DNA of 64,000 nucleotides from Lachnospiraceae bacterium (GCA_015056815.1 SVFN01000014.1:39504-103503); one strand, 5' to 3'. Positions 37,607 through 46,140 are shown, counted from the first letter of the stretch. The notes: generated from the letters alone by a model not told the origin. Numbers and translations are program-made.

Positions 37607-37935
37607 CGAATTTCCTCCCTATTTGATGATTAGTAGTTGCTGAACGAAACGATTACGGATTGTATACTTTGTATAGCGATTTTATCCCTTGTTTCATTCT
37701 GTATGTGCATTATATCAGTATAATACCCCCTTTTGTATTCATATCTAATCTTATAATGTGCAAATTCGACTTTTTGCAGAGTCATTTTTGCCCTTTTTTA
37801 CAATTTGTTCATTCTTTTCTTGTTAATAATTAACAGTTTTCCATTTTTATTTGCGCTACCGGTTGTCTTGCACTGTTTCTCCTGTTTTGCTCCGAAAACG
37901 TTTTCTCCTGCTCTGCCTTCATTCGGGCCGAAAAC
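37607..37935 (-). promoter_or_regulatory. Regulatory region between the AraC gene and the sugar operon
   Basis: About 330 bases. It holds a TATAAT (near 37713) preceded by no recognisable -35 box, which suits an activator-dependent promoter, and a perfect palindrome GAAAACGTTTTC (37894-37905). No terminator was seen after the AraC gene, so some read-through into the sugar operon is possible. Confidence 0.5.
37894..37905. promoter_or_regulatory. Palindrome resembling a cre/LacI-type operator
   Basis: GAAAACGTTTTC, a perfect 12-base palindrome centred on CG, as in LacI/CcpA-family operators. The outermost TG/CA of a full cre site are not kept. It lies about 290 bases before the lipoprotein start; carbon-catabolite control of a lactose operon would be expected, so it is a plausible but unproven site. 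Confidence 0.35.
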
Positions 37936-38883
37936 CTACCATCCTTTTTTGGCAGATACTTTAAAATTTAACAGCTTGCCTTCGTAATTGTCCCTGCTTT
38001 TCTTATATTGGTAAGGACTGGTCCCGACAATCTTGCGGAAATTACGGTTAAAAGTAGAGACTGTGGGGTATCCGACCCTCACTGCCACTTCTTCCATGGA
38101 ATAACGGCTCTTTTTGATCAGCTCACAGGAATTTTTGATCCTGACAAGTGTCAGATACTCGGCCGGCGTCATGTTCATACACTCTACAAAAATCCGCCTG
38201 AAATGCGTCTCACTCAGATTACACCGGATCGCCAGATCCTCCACCCGGATCTCATCCATATAGTGTTCATTCGTATAATTCAGTGCCGCAATGATCTGCT
38301 CCAGGCCGTTTCTGCGGATATGTGCCTTCTCGATCTCCTCTTCGGTCTCCGCATGTGTCGTATCTCTCGCGATCACCATAAGGATCGAGATCAAAAGTCC
38401 CTTGATCACTTCGTTGGAGTAGCTTTTACGGTTACGGCATTCTTCCATCACCGTCCGTACCAGAGTCAGCAGCTCTTCATTCGTTCCATCCTCAAAGCAC
38501 CTTGCCTTCCGGTTGATCTTGTCCAATAGTCTCGTGACAAAGACGGTATCGCGCGGATACACATTGTTGAGTATCTCCTCCGGATTCAGAAAAATATATT
38601 CCCAGTAATTCATGCTGTTCATCCAGCTGTTGGTCACATGGGGATAATTCTGTGGGATCACAGTCATCATCCCGGCAGAATAAGAGACTTCTTTATCATC
38701 CAGCACCAGATTACCGTTTCCCTCCAGACAGATACCGATCTCCATCAGATTATGGAAATGCAGTGCGAATCCGCTCCCACCGTATACACGCCGCCAGTTG
38801 TCTCCCAAAAGCGCAAGTACCTGCTCTCCTTCCGGAATCTCATAATAGCGGAACTCTACTTCCTGTTTCTTCTTCGATGGCAT
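37936..38883 (-). CDS. AraC-family transcriptional regulator
   Basis: 315 residues. An N-terminal cupin-like sensor domain (ALHFHNLMEIGICLEGNGNLVLDD...YSAGMMTVIPQNYPH) is followed by a C-terminal pair of helix-turn-helix motifs (DLAIRCNLSETHFRRIFVECMNMTPAEYLTLVRI and MEEVAVRVGYPTVSTFNRNFRKIVGTSPYQYK). Immediately upstream of, and on the same strand as, the sugar transporter-lacZ operon, it is the likely activator of that operon in response to its sugar. The ribosome site is GGGAAGGATTG. Confidence 0.93.
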   Translation of the reverse strand: MPSKKKQEVEFRYYEIPEGEQVLALLGDNWRRVYGGSGFALHFHNLMEIGICLEGNGNLVLDDKEVSYSAGMMTVIPQNYPHVTNSWMNSMNYWEYIFLNPEEILNNVYPRDTVFVTRLLDKINRKARCFEDGTNEELLTLVRTVMEECRNRKSYSNEVIKGLLISILMVIARDTTHAETEEEIEKAHIRRNGLEQIIAALNYTNEHYMDEIRVEDLAIRCNLSETHFRRIFVECMNMTPAEYLTLVRIKNSCELIKKSRYSMEEVAVRVGYPTVSTFNRNFRKIVGTSPYQYKKSRDNYEGKLLNFKVSAKKGW

Positions 38884-39428
38884 TTACATCAATCCTTCCC
38901 GAATTTATACTGACCGGCAATTCAAATGGCCGATCCATCCGACCAACAGACACAGTCCTGCAGCTTATATGTTTTTGCAGCCGTTGCCCCGTTGTGTCTG
39001 CTCGTACGTCATTACTATTCACAGCCGAAATGCGTATTTACCGCGCATTTACGGCTCAATAAACTATCGTGGCTATTGGATTTTGCCTACGCGTGCGATT
39101 TTAAATGGCAAAATCCGTTACTTTCACAGGCCAAACGACTGTGAATAGCAACCGTACATCAATCCAGTTTCCTACTGCTTATTTATGTTAAAATCACGAT
39201 TGTGCTGATATTATACCATATTTTTATTTTATTTCCCACCAGTATTTGTATGAAAATCTATCTGGTATGGTCTAAAATACTTGAAATGGATATTTTGAAG
39301 AGTCCAGTTTCGTGTATACTATATTTAATCCGGTATATTACTGGGATAACTGATCGATCAGAAATCAACTGTCAAACGATATGTTTTATATGATCTTTTG
39401 AAAATTTTTAATAGGAAAGGAGAGCTTT
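38884..39428. other. Intergenic region with miniature element copy A
   Basis: 545 bases between the divergently transcribed AraC and ECF S-component genes. It contains the miniature element at 39011-39152 and AT-rich sequence. A possible promoter TATACT (39312-39317) for the ECF gene has only poor -35 candidates. No riboswitch consensus (TPP, FMN, THF, preQ1) was recognised ahead of the ECF gene. Confidence 0.5.
39011..39152 (-). repeat. Miniature inverted-repeat element, copy A (oldest)
   Basis: Inverse orientation copy of the element at 57093 and 58290, about 142 bases, with several substitutions. Its terminal repeats are diverged (ATTACTATTCACAGCCG at one end). It is flanked by CGTACGTC and CGTACATC, a seven-of-eight match, taken as an aged 8-bp target duplication. 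Confidence 0.85.
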
Positions 39429-40031
39429 ATGAAATCCTTAAAAGAAACAAAAAATCTCGTGGTCGCTGCGTTAATGTGCGCTCTGACCTGTGTATCCACC
39501 ATGATCATCCAGATCCCCACGCCGGGACTTGGATATATCCATCCGGGAGATGGTATGGTACTGCTTAGCGGTATCCTCTTAGGTCCCTTCCTCGGTGCTC
39601 TGGCGGCAGGCATCGGGTCCATGCTTGCCGATCTGTTTACCGGGTATGTGATCTATGCCATTCCCACTCTGATCATCAAGGGGTGCACTGCCTGGATCGC
39701 TTCGGCTGTATTTCACAGCCTCTGCAGCCACAGGAAAGCAAAGGCTGCTGTTTATCATCAGCGAACCTTGCAGACCCCTTATCTCATCCTGGCAGGGATC
39801 CTGGCGGAGCTTCAGATGGCCGCGGGCTATTTTATCTATAAGATCGTCCTGACTATGGCAAGCGCCTCCGGATTTACACTGCAGACCTTCCATGCAGGCC
39901 TTGCAGGTGCTCTGGCTGACATTCCTTCCAGTATGATACAGGGAGCCAGCGGGATCGTGATCTGCACCGCACTGTTCCCGGTGCTCACAAAAGTACCGGA
40001 TCTTTACCGTATCCGGAATCTCGATTCATGA
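39429..40031 (+). CDS. ECF transporter S component
   Basis: 200 residues, five to six membrane helices. The sequence IQIPTPGLGYIHPGDGMVLLSGILLGPFLGALAAGIGSMLADLFTGYVIYAIPTLIIKG matches the ECF riboflavin/HMP-type S-component family (PF07155, from memory). Ligand unknown: hydroxymethylpyrimidine, pyridoxine or another vitamin are candidates. No EcfA or EcfT genes are nearby, so it would share a common energising module (group II). ATG follows AAAGGAGAGCTTT. Its stop overlaps the convergent amino-acid ATPase gene by six bases. Confidence 0.85.
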   Translation: MKSLKETKNLVVAALMCALTCVSTMIIQIPTPGLGYIHPGDGMVLLSGILLGPFLGALAAGIGSMLADLFTGYVIYAIPTLIIKGCTAWIASAVFHSLCSHRKAKAAVYHQRTLQTPYLILAGILAELQMAAGYFIYKIVLTMASASGFTLQTFHAGLAGALADIPSSMIQGASGIVICTALFPVLTKVPDLYRIRNLDS

Positions 40032-40766
40032 TTCAAAGGAAAAGGTCTGTAAGAACTTCGCAGCCCGTTCTGTTTTAGGTGCATCAAAAAATTGCTCAGG
40101 GGTCGTATCCTCCACGATCTGTCCCCCATCCAGAAACAGAATGCGGTCTGCGACCGCTCTTGCGAAAGCCATCTCGTGGGTAACGATCAGCATCGTACGG
40201 TTTTGTTTCGCCAGATCGAGCATGACATCAAGCACTTCTCTTACCATTTCCGGATCCAGTGCCGCCGTCACTTCGTCAAACAAAAGAACCTCTGGATTCA
40301 TGATCAAAGCTCTCACTATGGCTGCCCGCTGTTTCTGTCCGCCGGAAAGCTGCCTTGGATACTGTGCTTTTTTGGAAGATAATCCGACCCGTTCCAGAAG
40401 CTGTTTTGCCTCTTTTACCACTTCTTCTTTTTTTCTTTTCTGTACGACTATGGGCGCCAGGATCACATTTTCCAGGATCGTCTTATGTGGGAACAGCTCG
40501 TAGCTTTGGAATACCATTCCGATTTTTGTACGATCCTTCCCTGTATTTTTCAACGGGGGATTCACAGTCTTTCCATCCAGAAAAACATTTCCCTCCTGAA
40601 TTTCTTCCAGTCCGTTAATGCAGCGAAGCAAGGTGCTTTTCCCACATCCCGACGGACCGAGAATGACGGTCACTTCACCCTTATTTACAGACAGGTTGAT
40701 GTCCTCCAGTATGGAAAGATCATCGAATCTTTTGCTCAAATGTTCTATCTTTAATATCTCTTCCAT
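40026..40766 (-). CDS. Polar amino acid ABC transporter ATPase
   Basis: 246 residues. Walker A GPSGCGKST, Q-loop MVFQSYELFPH, signature LSGGQKQRAAIVRALIMNP, Walker B VLLFDEVTAALDPEM and switch His in VTHEMAFARAVADR. It is the HisP/GlnQ/TcyC-type ATPase of the polar amino-acid family, distinct from the MetN encoded upstream. ATG follows GGGAGAATTAAG, overlapping the permease end. Last gene of the six-gene Met/Cys-type operon; no terminator is visible before the convergent ECF gene. Confidence 0.95.
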   Translation of the reverse strand: MEEILKIEHLSKRFDDLSILEDINLSVNKGEVTVILGPSGCGKSTLLRCINGLEEIQEGNVFLDGKTVNPPLKNTGKDRTKIGMVFQSYELFPHKTILENVILAPIVVQKRKKEEVVKEAKQLLERVGLSSKKAQYPRQLSGGQKQRAAIVRALIMNPEVLLFDEVTAALDPEMVREVLDVMLDLAKQNRTMLIVTHEMAFARAVADRILFLDGGQIVEDTTPEQFFDAPKTERAAKFLQTFSFES

Positions 40767-40767
40767 C

Positions 40768-41436
40768 TTAATTCTCCCATCTCTTTTCCAGATATCCTGC
40801 CAGTCTGCCAATCGGATAACAGGCCAGAAAGTACAGAATAAAAATCGCTGCAAACACTCCAAACGCAGCATTTGGAGAAGTTTTGCGATTTGCTTCTATG
40901 ATCTGCTGTCCGGTCTTTAGTACTTCCACGATCCCGATCATCATAACAAGACTTGTGGTCTTGATCATTCTGGTGATCAGATTGATGGACAAGGGTACCA
41001 GCCGTCTCGCAATCTGCGGAATGATCACATAAACATATGTCTGCAGGCGGTTTAATCCCAGTGCCTTGCTGCTCTCATACTGGATCGCCGGAATACTGAA
41101 AAAGCAGCCTCTTACCAGATCTGCCATCTCCGCTGTCCCCCACAGACTGAATACTATGATGGAGGATGCCTCCGAAGAAAGGTTCCATCCGGAAATCTTT
41201 GTGACGCCGAAAAACACTAAAAAAAGCAACACCATCTGCGGCATGATCCTGATAAATTCCAGATATACGCGCATGAATGCATTGGCAAGCGGCTGTTTCA
41301 AGGTCATAAGCATTCCCAGGAGAATCCCCAGGGTCAGACTGATCACCACTGAGATCAGACTGATCTTCATGGCAACGCCAAGTCCGCCAAGCAGGCGGAT
41401 CAGATTTTTCCCTTTCCATAATACTTCAAATCCCAT
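40768..41436 (-). CDS. Polar amino acid ABC transporter permease 2
   Basis: 222 residues, about five membrane helices; His/Glu/Gln/Arg/opine-type permease. Seen: LEFIRIMPQMVLLFLVFFG and the loop SKALGLNRLQTYVYVIIPQIARRLVP. It ends one base before the ATPase start. Forms a heterodimer with the permease at 41617-42264. The preceding 180-base gap (41437-41616) shows no gene or clear structure. Confidence 0.92.
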   Translation of the reverse strand: MGFEVLWKGKNLIRLLGGLGVAMKISLISVVISLTLGILLGMLMTLKQPLANAFMRVYLEFIRIMPQMVLLFLVFFGVTKISGWNLSSEASSIIVFSLWGTAEMADLVRGCFFSIPAIQYESSKALGLNRLQTYVYVIIPQIARRLVPLSINLITRMIKTTSLVMMIGIVEVLKTGQQIIEANRKTSPNAAFGVFAAIFILYFLACYPIGRLAGYLEKRWEN

Positions 41437-41616
41437 ATTCATTCTCCCTCGCTGTATTCCATGATATCTTACAGCTATTCACAAATATATGCGTTACATG
41501 AATCCAAAACAGTGAGAAATCTCTTGCATTTCAGGCCTGTTCCGAATCATTATGTTATCAATTTCACTTAATCACTGCTCCTGTTTCGCCGGGCACGACG
41601 GGATACAAAGCCCAAG

Positions 41617-42264
41617 TCAGACATAGTGCAGCTTTTTCTCGATAACGCTTCCAAGCAGGGAAACCGGCAGGAGCATAACGGCATAAAAGCAGACCAGTAA
41701 AAACAGGCTCTCTGTCGTATTGTAATACAGCCCGATCAGATCCTTGGCGGTAAACATCAGATCCATCAGACTGATCGCAGAAAACACACTGGTTTCCTTG
41801 AGCAGAAAGATCATATTGGCAAGCACTGCCGGGACACTGACCGAAACAGCCTGCGGAAGAATGATATGCCAAAACAGCTGAGGTTTTGTCATCCCCAGTG
41901 CAAAACCGCTCTCCGTCTGAATGACCGGCACTGCCGACAGTCCGCTGCGAAAGCTTTCCGTCATATAGCTTCCGCCCAAAAGTCCCAGCCCCAAGACTCC
42001 GCATATCTGTGCAGAAATGGAAAGCCCCACGGACGGCAGACCGTAATACAGGAAAAACAGCTGCACCAAAAGCGGGGTATTCCGAAAAAGCTCCACATAG
42101 CATCTGACTAAAAGAGAAAGCCCCGGTATCTTAAAATACAAAATAAATCCACATATGATCCCGATCAGGACAGACAGCAAAATCCCGGCCCAGCCGATCT
42201 TTACCGTCAGGATAAATGCCTTTGCAAACAGAGGAACATATGACCGAATAATCTCAAAATCCAT
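41617..42264 (-). CDS. Polar amino acid ABC transporter permease 1
   Basis: 215 residues with the family hallmarks YVELFRNTPLLVQLFFLYYGLP and ESGFALGMTKPQLFWHIILPQAVSVSVP. It lies nine bases after metI in the same operon. The resemblance is to cystine/glutamine-type permeases; cystine is inferred from the leader peptide and the fused binding protein, not from the permease itself. Confidence 0.92.
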   Translation of the reverse strand: MDFEIIRSYVPLFAKAFILTVKIGWAGILLSVLIGIICGFILYFKIPGLSLLVRCYVELFRNTPLLVQLFFLYYGLPSVGLSISAQICGVLGLGLLGGSYMTESFRSGLSAVPVIQTESGFALGMTKPQLFWHIILPQAVSVSVPAVLANMIFLLKETSVFSAISLMDLMFTAKDLIGLYYNTTESLFLLVCFYAVMLLPVSLLGSVIEKKLHYV

Positions 42265-42273
42265 CTTTTCACC

Positions 42274-42936
42274 CTATCGTTTTCTGTGATCAATGTGTGG
42301 CAGTATCCATGTTCCCAGATTCTGGATGATCTGGAAGATCACGATCAAAAGTACGACCGTAACGATCATGATATCCGTCTGCCACCTGTAATATCCGTAT
42401 CGCACCGCAATATCCCCCAGACCGCCTCCGCCGACTGTGCCGGACATTGCAGAATAGCCAAGCAGTAAGCCGGTTGTTATGATCATGCCTGAAAATAATG
42501 AAACTCTGGCTTCCACTAAAAGTACCTTAAAAATGATCTGAAAATTATTGGCGCCCATTGACTTGGCTGCCTCGATGACACCGGCATCCACTTCATTTAA
42601 AGACGCTTCCACAACTCTCGCGATATAAGGTGCCGCGCAGATCACTAACGGCACAATGGTGGCGGTAGAACCGTAGCTTTGTCCGACGATCGCTCTCGTG
42701 AACGGAATCAGAAGGATCAAAAGGATCAGAAACGGAACGCTCCGGATAATGTTGCAGATAAAATCACCGATACCGTAGATGATCCGGTTAGGTCTTAACC
42801 CGTCCTTTCCCGTCACCTTCAGGATGATCCCATAGGGAAGACCCAGAACATATCCGAAAAAGGTGGAAACCAATGTCATATATAAGGTATCTTTGATCCC
42901 GATAAGGATCATCTCAATCACTTTTTGATCAAACAT
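42274..42936 (-). CDS. metI: Methionine ABC transporter permease
   Basis: 220 residues, five membrane helices. Typical MetI: N-terminal IGIKDTLYMTLVSTFFGYVLGLPYG, RSVPFLILLILLIPFTRAIVG, and the coupling loop EAAKSMGANNFQIIFKVLLVEARVSL, then SAMSGTVGGGGLGDIAVRYGYYRW. Its start overlaps the metN stop by eight bases. Confidence 0.96.
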   Translation of the reverse strand: MFDQKVIEMILIGIKDTLYMTLVSTFFGYVLGLPYGIILKVTGKDGLRPNRIIYGIGDFICNIIRSVPFLILLILLIPFTRAIVGQSYGSTATIVPLVICAAPYIARVVEASLNEVDAGVIEAAKSMGANNFQIIFKVLLVEARVSLFSGMIITTGLLLGYSAMSGTVGGGGLGDIAVRYGYYRWQTDIMIVTVVLLIVIFQIIQNLGTWILPHIDHRKR

Positions 42937-43942
42937 CTTCCTTCACCTCCGTTACCGCCAGCCCGTTTTCTTTTAAGCTGTCTATCATTCGTTCCTGCAG
43001 TTGTTTTCCCTCCGGAAGCCCTAAGATCATTTCTCCTCTTGCCTTTCCGCCCACGTTTCTGGTATCCGCTTTCAGGATATTTACCGGTGCCTGAAGCTTC
43101 AGGATCAGATTGGCGATCACCGGTTCATATGCGGAATTTTCCGAAAAAACGATCCGCACCTTTCTCGCGGTATCCAAAGCCGTCACCGGAGAATAGCGGA
43201 TCTTCTTTTCCAAAAGCAGTTCTTTGGCGGCATCTGTCTGCGGATCGGCAAAGATCTTTTCCACCGGGCCGCTCTCCACCAGACGACCGCTGTCTATGAT
43301 CGCGACCTTTTTGCAGATCCGGTTTACAACAGACATCTGATGTGTAATGATCACGATCGTAATATGCATGGTCTGATTGATCTGCTGCAAAAGTTGCAGG
43401 ATCGATTCGGTTGTCTGAGGATCCAGCGCACTCGTTGCCTCATCACACAGCAGGATCCCCGGATTGGTCGCCAAAGCCCTCGCGATCGCCACCCTTTGTT
43501 TCTGCCCTCCGGATAATTGTGACGGATAAGCCTTTTCTTTTTCTTCCAACTGCACCAGTTTCAAAAGCTCTCCGGCTTTTTGTCTTGCTGCCTTCTTCTT
43601 AACACCGGCCAGTTCCAGCGGAAAACAAATATTATCGATCACATTTTTCTGTTCCAGAAGATGAAATCCCTGGAAGATCATTCCGATCTCGCTGCGTTTT
43701 TTGCGAAGCTCTGCCGGCTTAAGGGACGCAAGATCCACACCGTCTATAAGAATCTGCCCTTCCGTCGGCTCCTCCAGATAATTGATCGAGCGCACCAGGG
43801 TGCTCTTTCCGGCTCCGCTCATTCCGATGATCCCATAAATATCTCCCTTCTCAATGTTGAGACTGACATGATCCAGGGCTGTTACCGGATTTCCTTTCAC
43901 CTCAAATTTTTTGGTTAAATTTCTGATCTCAATTTCACTCAT
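42929..43942 (-). CDS. metN: Methionine ABC transporter ATPase
   Basis: 337 residues. ATPase domain with Walker A GMSGAGKST, MIFQGFHLLEQKNV, signature LSGGQKQRVAIARALATNP, Walker B LLCDEATSALDP and ITHQMSVVNRICKKVAIIDSGRLVE. A C-terminal NIL regulatory domain (about 265-337, VRIVFSENSAYEPVIANL...VNILKADTRNVGGKARGEMIL) in MetN binds methionine and slows transport. The start at 43942 follows GGAGAGAT. Confidence 0.97.
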   Translation of the reverse strand: MSEIEIRNLTKKFEVKGNPVTALDHVSLNIEKGDIYGIIGMSGAGKSTLVRSINYLEEPTEGQILIDGVDLASLKPAELRKKRSEIGMIFQGFHLLEQKNVIDNICFPLELAGVKKKAARQKAGELLKLVQLEEKEKAYPSQLSGGQKQRVAIARALATNPGILLCDEATSALDPQTTESILQLLQQINQTMHITIVIITHQMSVVNRICKKVAIIDSGRLVESGPVEKIFADPQTDAAKELLLEKKIRYSPVTALDTARKVRIVFSENSAYEPVIANLILKLQAPVNILKADTRNVGGKARGEMILGLPEGKQLQERMIDSLKENGLAVTEVKEDV

Positions 43943-43995
43943 ATCTCTCTCCATCCCCACCGGAGGGGAGAAACCTCCCCATCCGGTCTGATAGT

Positions 43996-45687
43996 TTATT
44001 CAAAGAAGATCACAGAACCATCATAAGTTTCTTCGATAAACTTCCTGATCGCATCAGATCTTAATACACTTACCAGCGCTTTGATCTTGTCGCTGTTTTC
44101 ATTTCCTTCTTTCACAGCAATGATATTCACATAGGTTTTGGCCGCGATGGAATCGGATGCTTCATAGGCGATGGAATCCTTCGCCACAGAATAACCTGCT
44201 TCCAATGCATAGTTTCCGTTTAATACGACATAGTCTGTCTCTGCGACCACTCTGGCAACCTGGGCTGCTTCCAGTTCCACAAATTCAAGATTGTGAGGAT
44301 TTTCCTCAATATCGTTCACGGTTGCCAAAAGTCCTGTTCCGTCTTTTAATTTCAAAAGTCCGTTGTCCTGTAACAGTAACAGCGCTCTTGCCTCATTTGT
44401 TGTATCATTGGGGATCGCAATCTTGTCACCGTCGGCGATCTCATCCAGGCTGGCTTTTTTACCGGGATAGATTCCGAAAGGTTCGTAATGGATCCCGCCC
44501 GCATTTACAAGATGTGTACCCTGTTCTTCATTGAAGCTGTCCAGATAAGGGATATGCTGGAAATAGTTGGCATCGAATTCACCGGATTCCACAACGAGGT
44601 TGGGCTGTACATAATCATCAAATTCCACAACATCCAGTTTATAACCATATTCTTCCAGAATTCCGGCCGCCTGCTCTAAGATTTCTGCGTGAGGTGTGGC
44701 AGATGCCGCGATTTTGATCGTCTCGCCGTTGCCGGGTACAATCTCGCTGTCTTCTTTTACCTCTGCCTCCGTCTCCTGTGCCTGCTCTGAGCTGTCTGCT
44801 GCTTTTCCTCCCTCTACAACAAGAGTGTCCTCATAATCCGCTCCGTAAGTATCCAGTAAGGTTGCCTCATAGTCTGCATGGAAGAACTGCTCATTGCCCA
44901 ATGTTTCAATCTCGTCATTTAACCAGTCCAGTAAAGAGCTGTTTCCCTTTGATACTGCGGGAGCAATGGTATCCTGACTTCCCAAAGACGGAATACCTAC
45001 CACATACCCTTCATTTTCCAAAGCATACGCGATCACTTCCGTATTGTCGTTTGCCCACGCTACGCCTGTGCCGTTCTCGAAGGATGTTTTTGCAGTTGCG
45101 TAGGTATCAAATTTCTGCAGCTTAATATCCGGATAATTCTGTTCGAAATAAGTTTCTGCGGTCGTTCCGGATATTACGATGACCTGATCGTCCGTCCCGA
45201 TCTGATCCACACTCTCGATCACATTATCTTCATGGGAAACCACGCCAAGCGCCACATTCATATAAGGAAGGGCGAAATCAACTTTCTCTGCTCTCTCTTC
45301 GGTCACGGTGAAGTTGGCAAGCACGATGTCCACCTTGCCTGTCTCCAAATATTCCACTCTGCTTGCCGCCTCTGTGGAAACATAATTGATCTTTACCCCA
45401 AGATCCTTGCCGATACGCTCTGCAAAATATACATCATAGCCCTGATATTCACCATTCTCATCCACATAGCCAAACGGGTTCTTATCTGAGAACACTCCGA
45501 TGTTGATCGTTCCATCCTCTTTGATCTCATCCAGTGTTCTGTAGATTTTTTTATCGGTCTCTTTCTTTGCCTCTGCATCCGCGCTGTCGGTCTTTGCAGA
45601 AGCGGCGCCGCATCCTGTCAGTGCGGAAATTCCCAAAGCTGCTGTTAAAACGCCGGTAACTAATTTTTGAAATACTGTCTTTTTCAT
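43996..45687 (-). CDS. Fused dual-domain substrate-binding lipoprotein (family 3 + MetQ)
   Basis: 563 residues, about twice the normal size. Signal peptide with lipobox ALTGC (Cys26). Domain 1 (about 51-290) is a family 3 amino-acid binding protein: TINIGVFSDKNPFGYVDENG, EYQGYDVYFAERIGKDLG, VEYLETGKVDIVLANFTVTEERAEKVDFALPYM. A charged linker (about 292-321, E/A/D-rich) leads to domain 2 (322-563), an NlpA/MetQ methionine-binding domain: IKIAASATPHAEILEQA, VQPNLVVESGEFDANYFQHIPYLDSFN, IAIPNDTTNEARALLLLQDNGLL and YVVLNGNYALEAG. There is no other binding protein in the operon, so this one probably serves both transporters. ATG follows AGAGGAGAGAGCATT. Confidence 0.95.
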   Translation of the reverse strand: MKKTVFQKLVTGVLTAALGISALTGCGAASAKTDSADAEAKKETDKKIYRTLDEIKEDGTINIGVFSDKNPFGYVDENGEYQGYDVYFAERIGKDLGVKINYVSTEAASRVEYLETGKVDIVLANFTVTEERAEKVDFALPYMNVALGVVSHEDNVIESVDQIGTDDQVIVISGTTAETYFEQNYPDIKLQKFDTYATAKTSFENGTGVAWANDNTEVIAYALENEGYVVGIPSLGSQDTIAPAVSKGNSSLLDWLNDEIETLGNEQFFHADYEATLLDTYGADYEDTLVVEGGKAADSSEQAQETEAEVKEDSEIVPGNGETIKIAASATPHAEILEQAAGILEEYGYKLDVVEFDDYVQPNLVVESGEFDANYFQHIPYLDSFNEEQGTHLVNAGGIHYEPFGIYPGKKASLDEIADGDKIAIPNDTTNEARALLLLQDNGLLKLKDGTGLLATVNDIEENPHNLEFVELEAAQVARVVAETDYVVLNGNYALEAGYSVAKDSIAYEASDSIAAKTYVNIIAVKEGNENSDKIKALVSVLRSDAIRKFIEETYDGSVIFFE

Positions 45688-45746
45688 AATGCTCTCTCCT
45701 CTTCTTTCTTACTTGATCAGTTGTTCCATGTCGGTTGTTTCCGGAC

Positions 45747-45788
45747 TTATTTCGTACCGGGGACTTCGGTAAGACTTCCCCGAAATAA
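45747..45788 (-). other. Second hairpin in the met/cys leader
   Basis: TTATTTCG / CGAAATAA outer arms with an inner CGGGGA...TCCCCG stem, lying directly after the attenuator terminator. The U-run of the terminator is shared with this stem, so the two compete. Confidence 0.5.
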
Positions 45789-45906
45789 AAAATGCCCGGG
45801 CTTTACTCCCGGGCAATGGTTCACTGTCATCTGAAGGCTTCAGATCACGATAACACGGCGCACGACAAACAAGCCAGACGCCGGACCACATTATCTGCCC
45901 GGGAGT
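45788..45906 (-). promoter_or_regulatory. Attenuator: mutually exclusive antiterminator and terminator
   Basis: In the transcript a segment at 45906-45896 (ACTCCCGGGCA, inside the leader frame) is perfectly complementary over 11 bases to 45815-45805 (TGCCCGGGAGT). The same second segment can instead pair with 45800-45793 (CCCGGGCA) to form the terminator TGCCCGGG / CCCGGGCA with loop AGTAAAG, followed by TTTTTTATTT. A stalled ribosome on the Met/Cys codons would leave the first segment free to form the antiterminator. Additional local stems (ATCTGAA / TTCAGAT) lie between. Confidence 0.8.
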
Positions 45907-45967
45907 TTAGCATTCGGCACATACACATACAACACATCTTTGTTTCGTAAACTGCCTTTGTTCTCAT
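45845..45967 (-). CDS. Met/Cys-rich leader peptide
   Basis: 40 codons, ATG at 45967, preceded eight bases upstream by AAAGGAGAG. Residues 11-19 read MCCMCMCRM; further Cys at 33 and 36; 6 Cys and 5 Met in all. The first antiterminator arm lies in codons 21-24, just after this run, as in classical amino-acid biosynthetic attenuators. The TGA is at 45845-45847, before the terminator. The peptide itself has no recognisable domain; its role is inferred to be ribosome stalling when charged tRNA-Cys or tRNA-Met is scarce. Confidence 0.8.
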   Translation of the reverse strand: MRTKAVYETKMCCMCMCRMLNSRADNVVRRLACLSCAVLS

Positions 45968-46140
45968 AGCGTCGTCTCTCCTTTCTTTCGTTTTCTCCGC
46001 CTTACAGTTGCTTATATTACATCAAATCATACAATGTCAATAGGAATTATATATTTTTTAAAATATTTTTTTCAGGGGAATCTCCCCTTGCTCATGCTAC
46101 GGCGTATCTTTTTTTCTTACATCGTTTTAAATTAAAAATG

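Noticed and set aside
41564..42103. 179-codon open frame on the minus strand over the amino-acid permease
   Set aside because: Shifted frame of a clear permease gene; its translation is Cys/Gly/Arg-rich with no domain and no ribosome site.
45709..45970. Leader of the Met/Cys operon considered as S-box or T-box riboswitch
   Set aside because: No S-box core (GGCAACC, GGTGCCA) and no T-box sequence (GGGTGGNACCGCG) is present; the leader frame and alternative pairing explain the region better.
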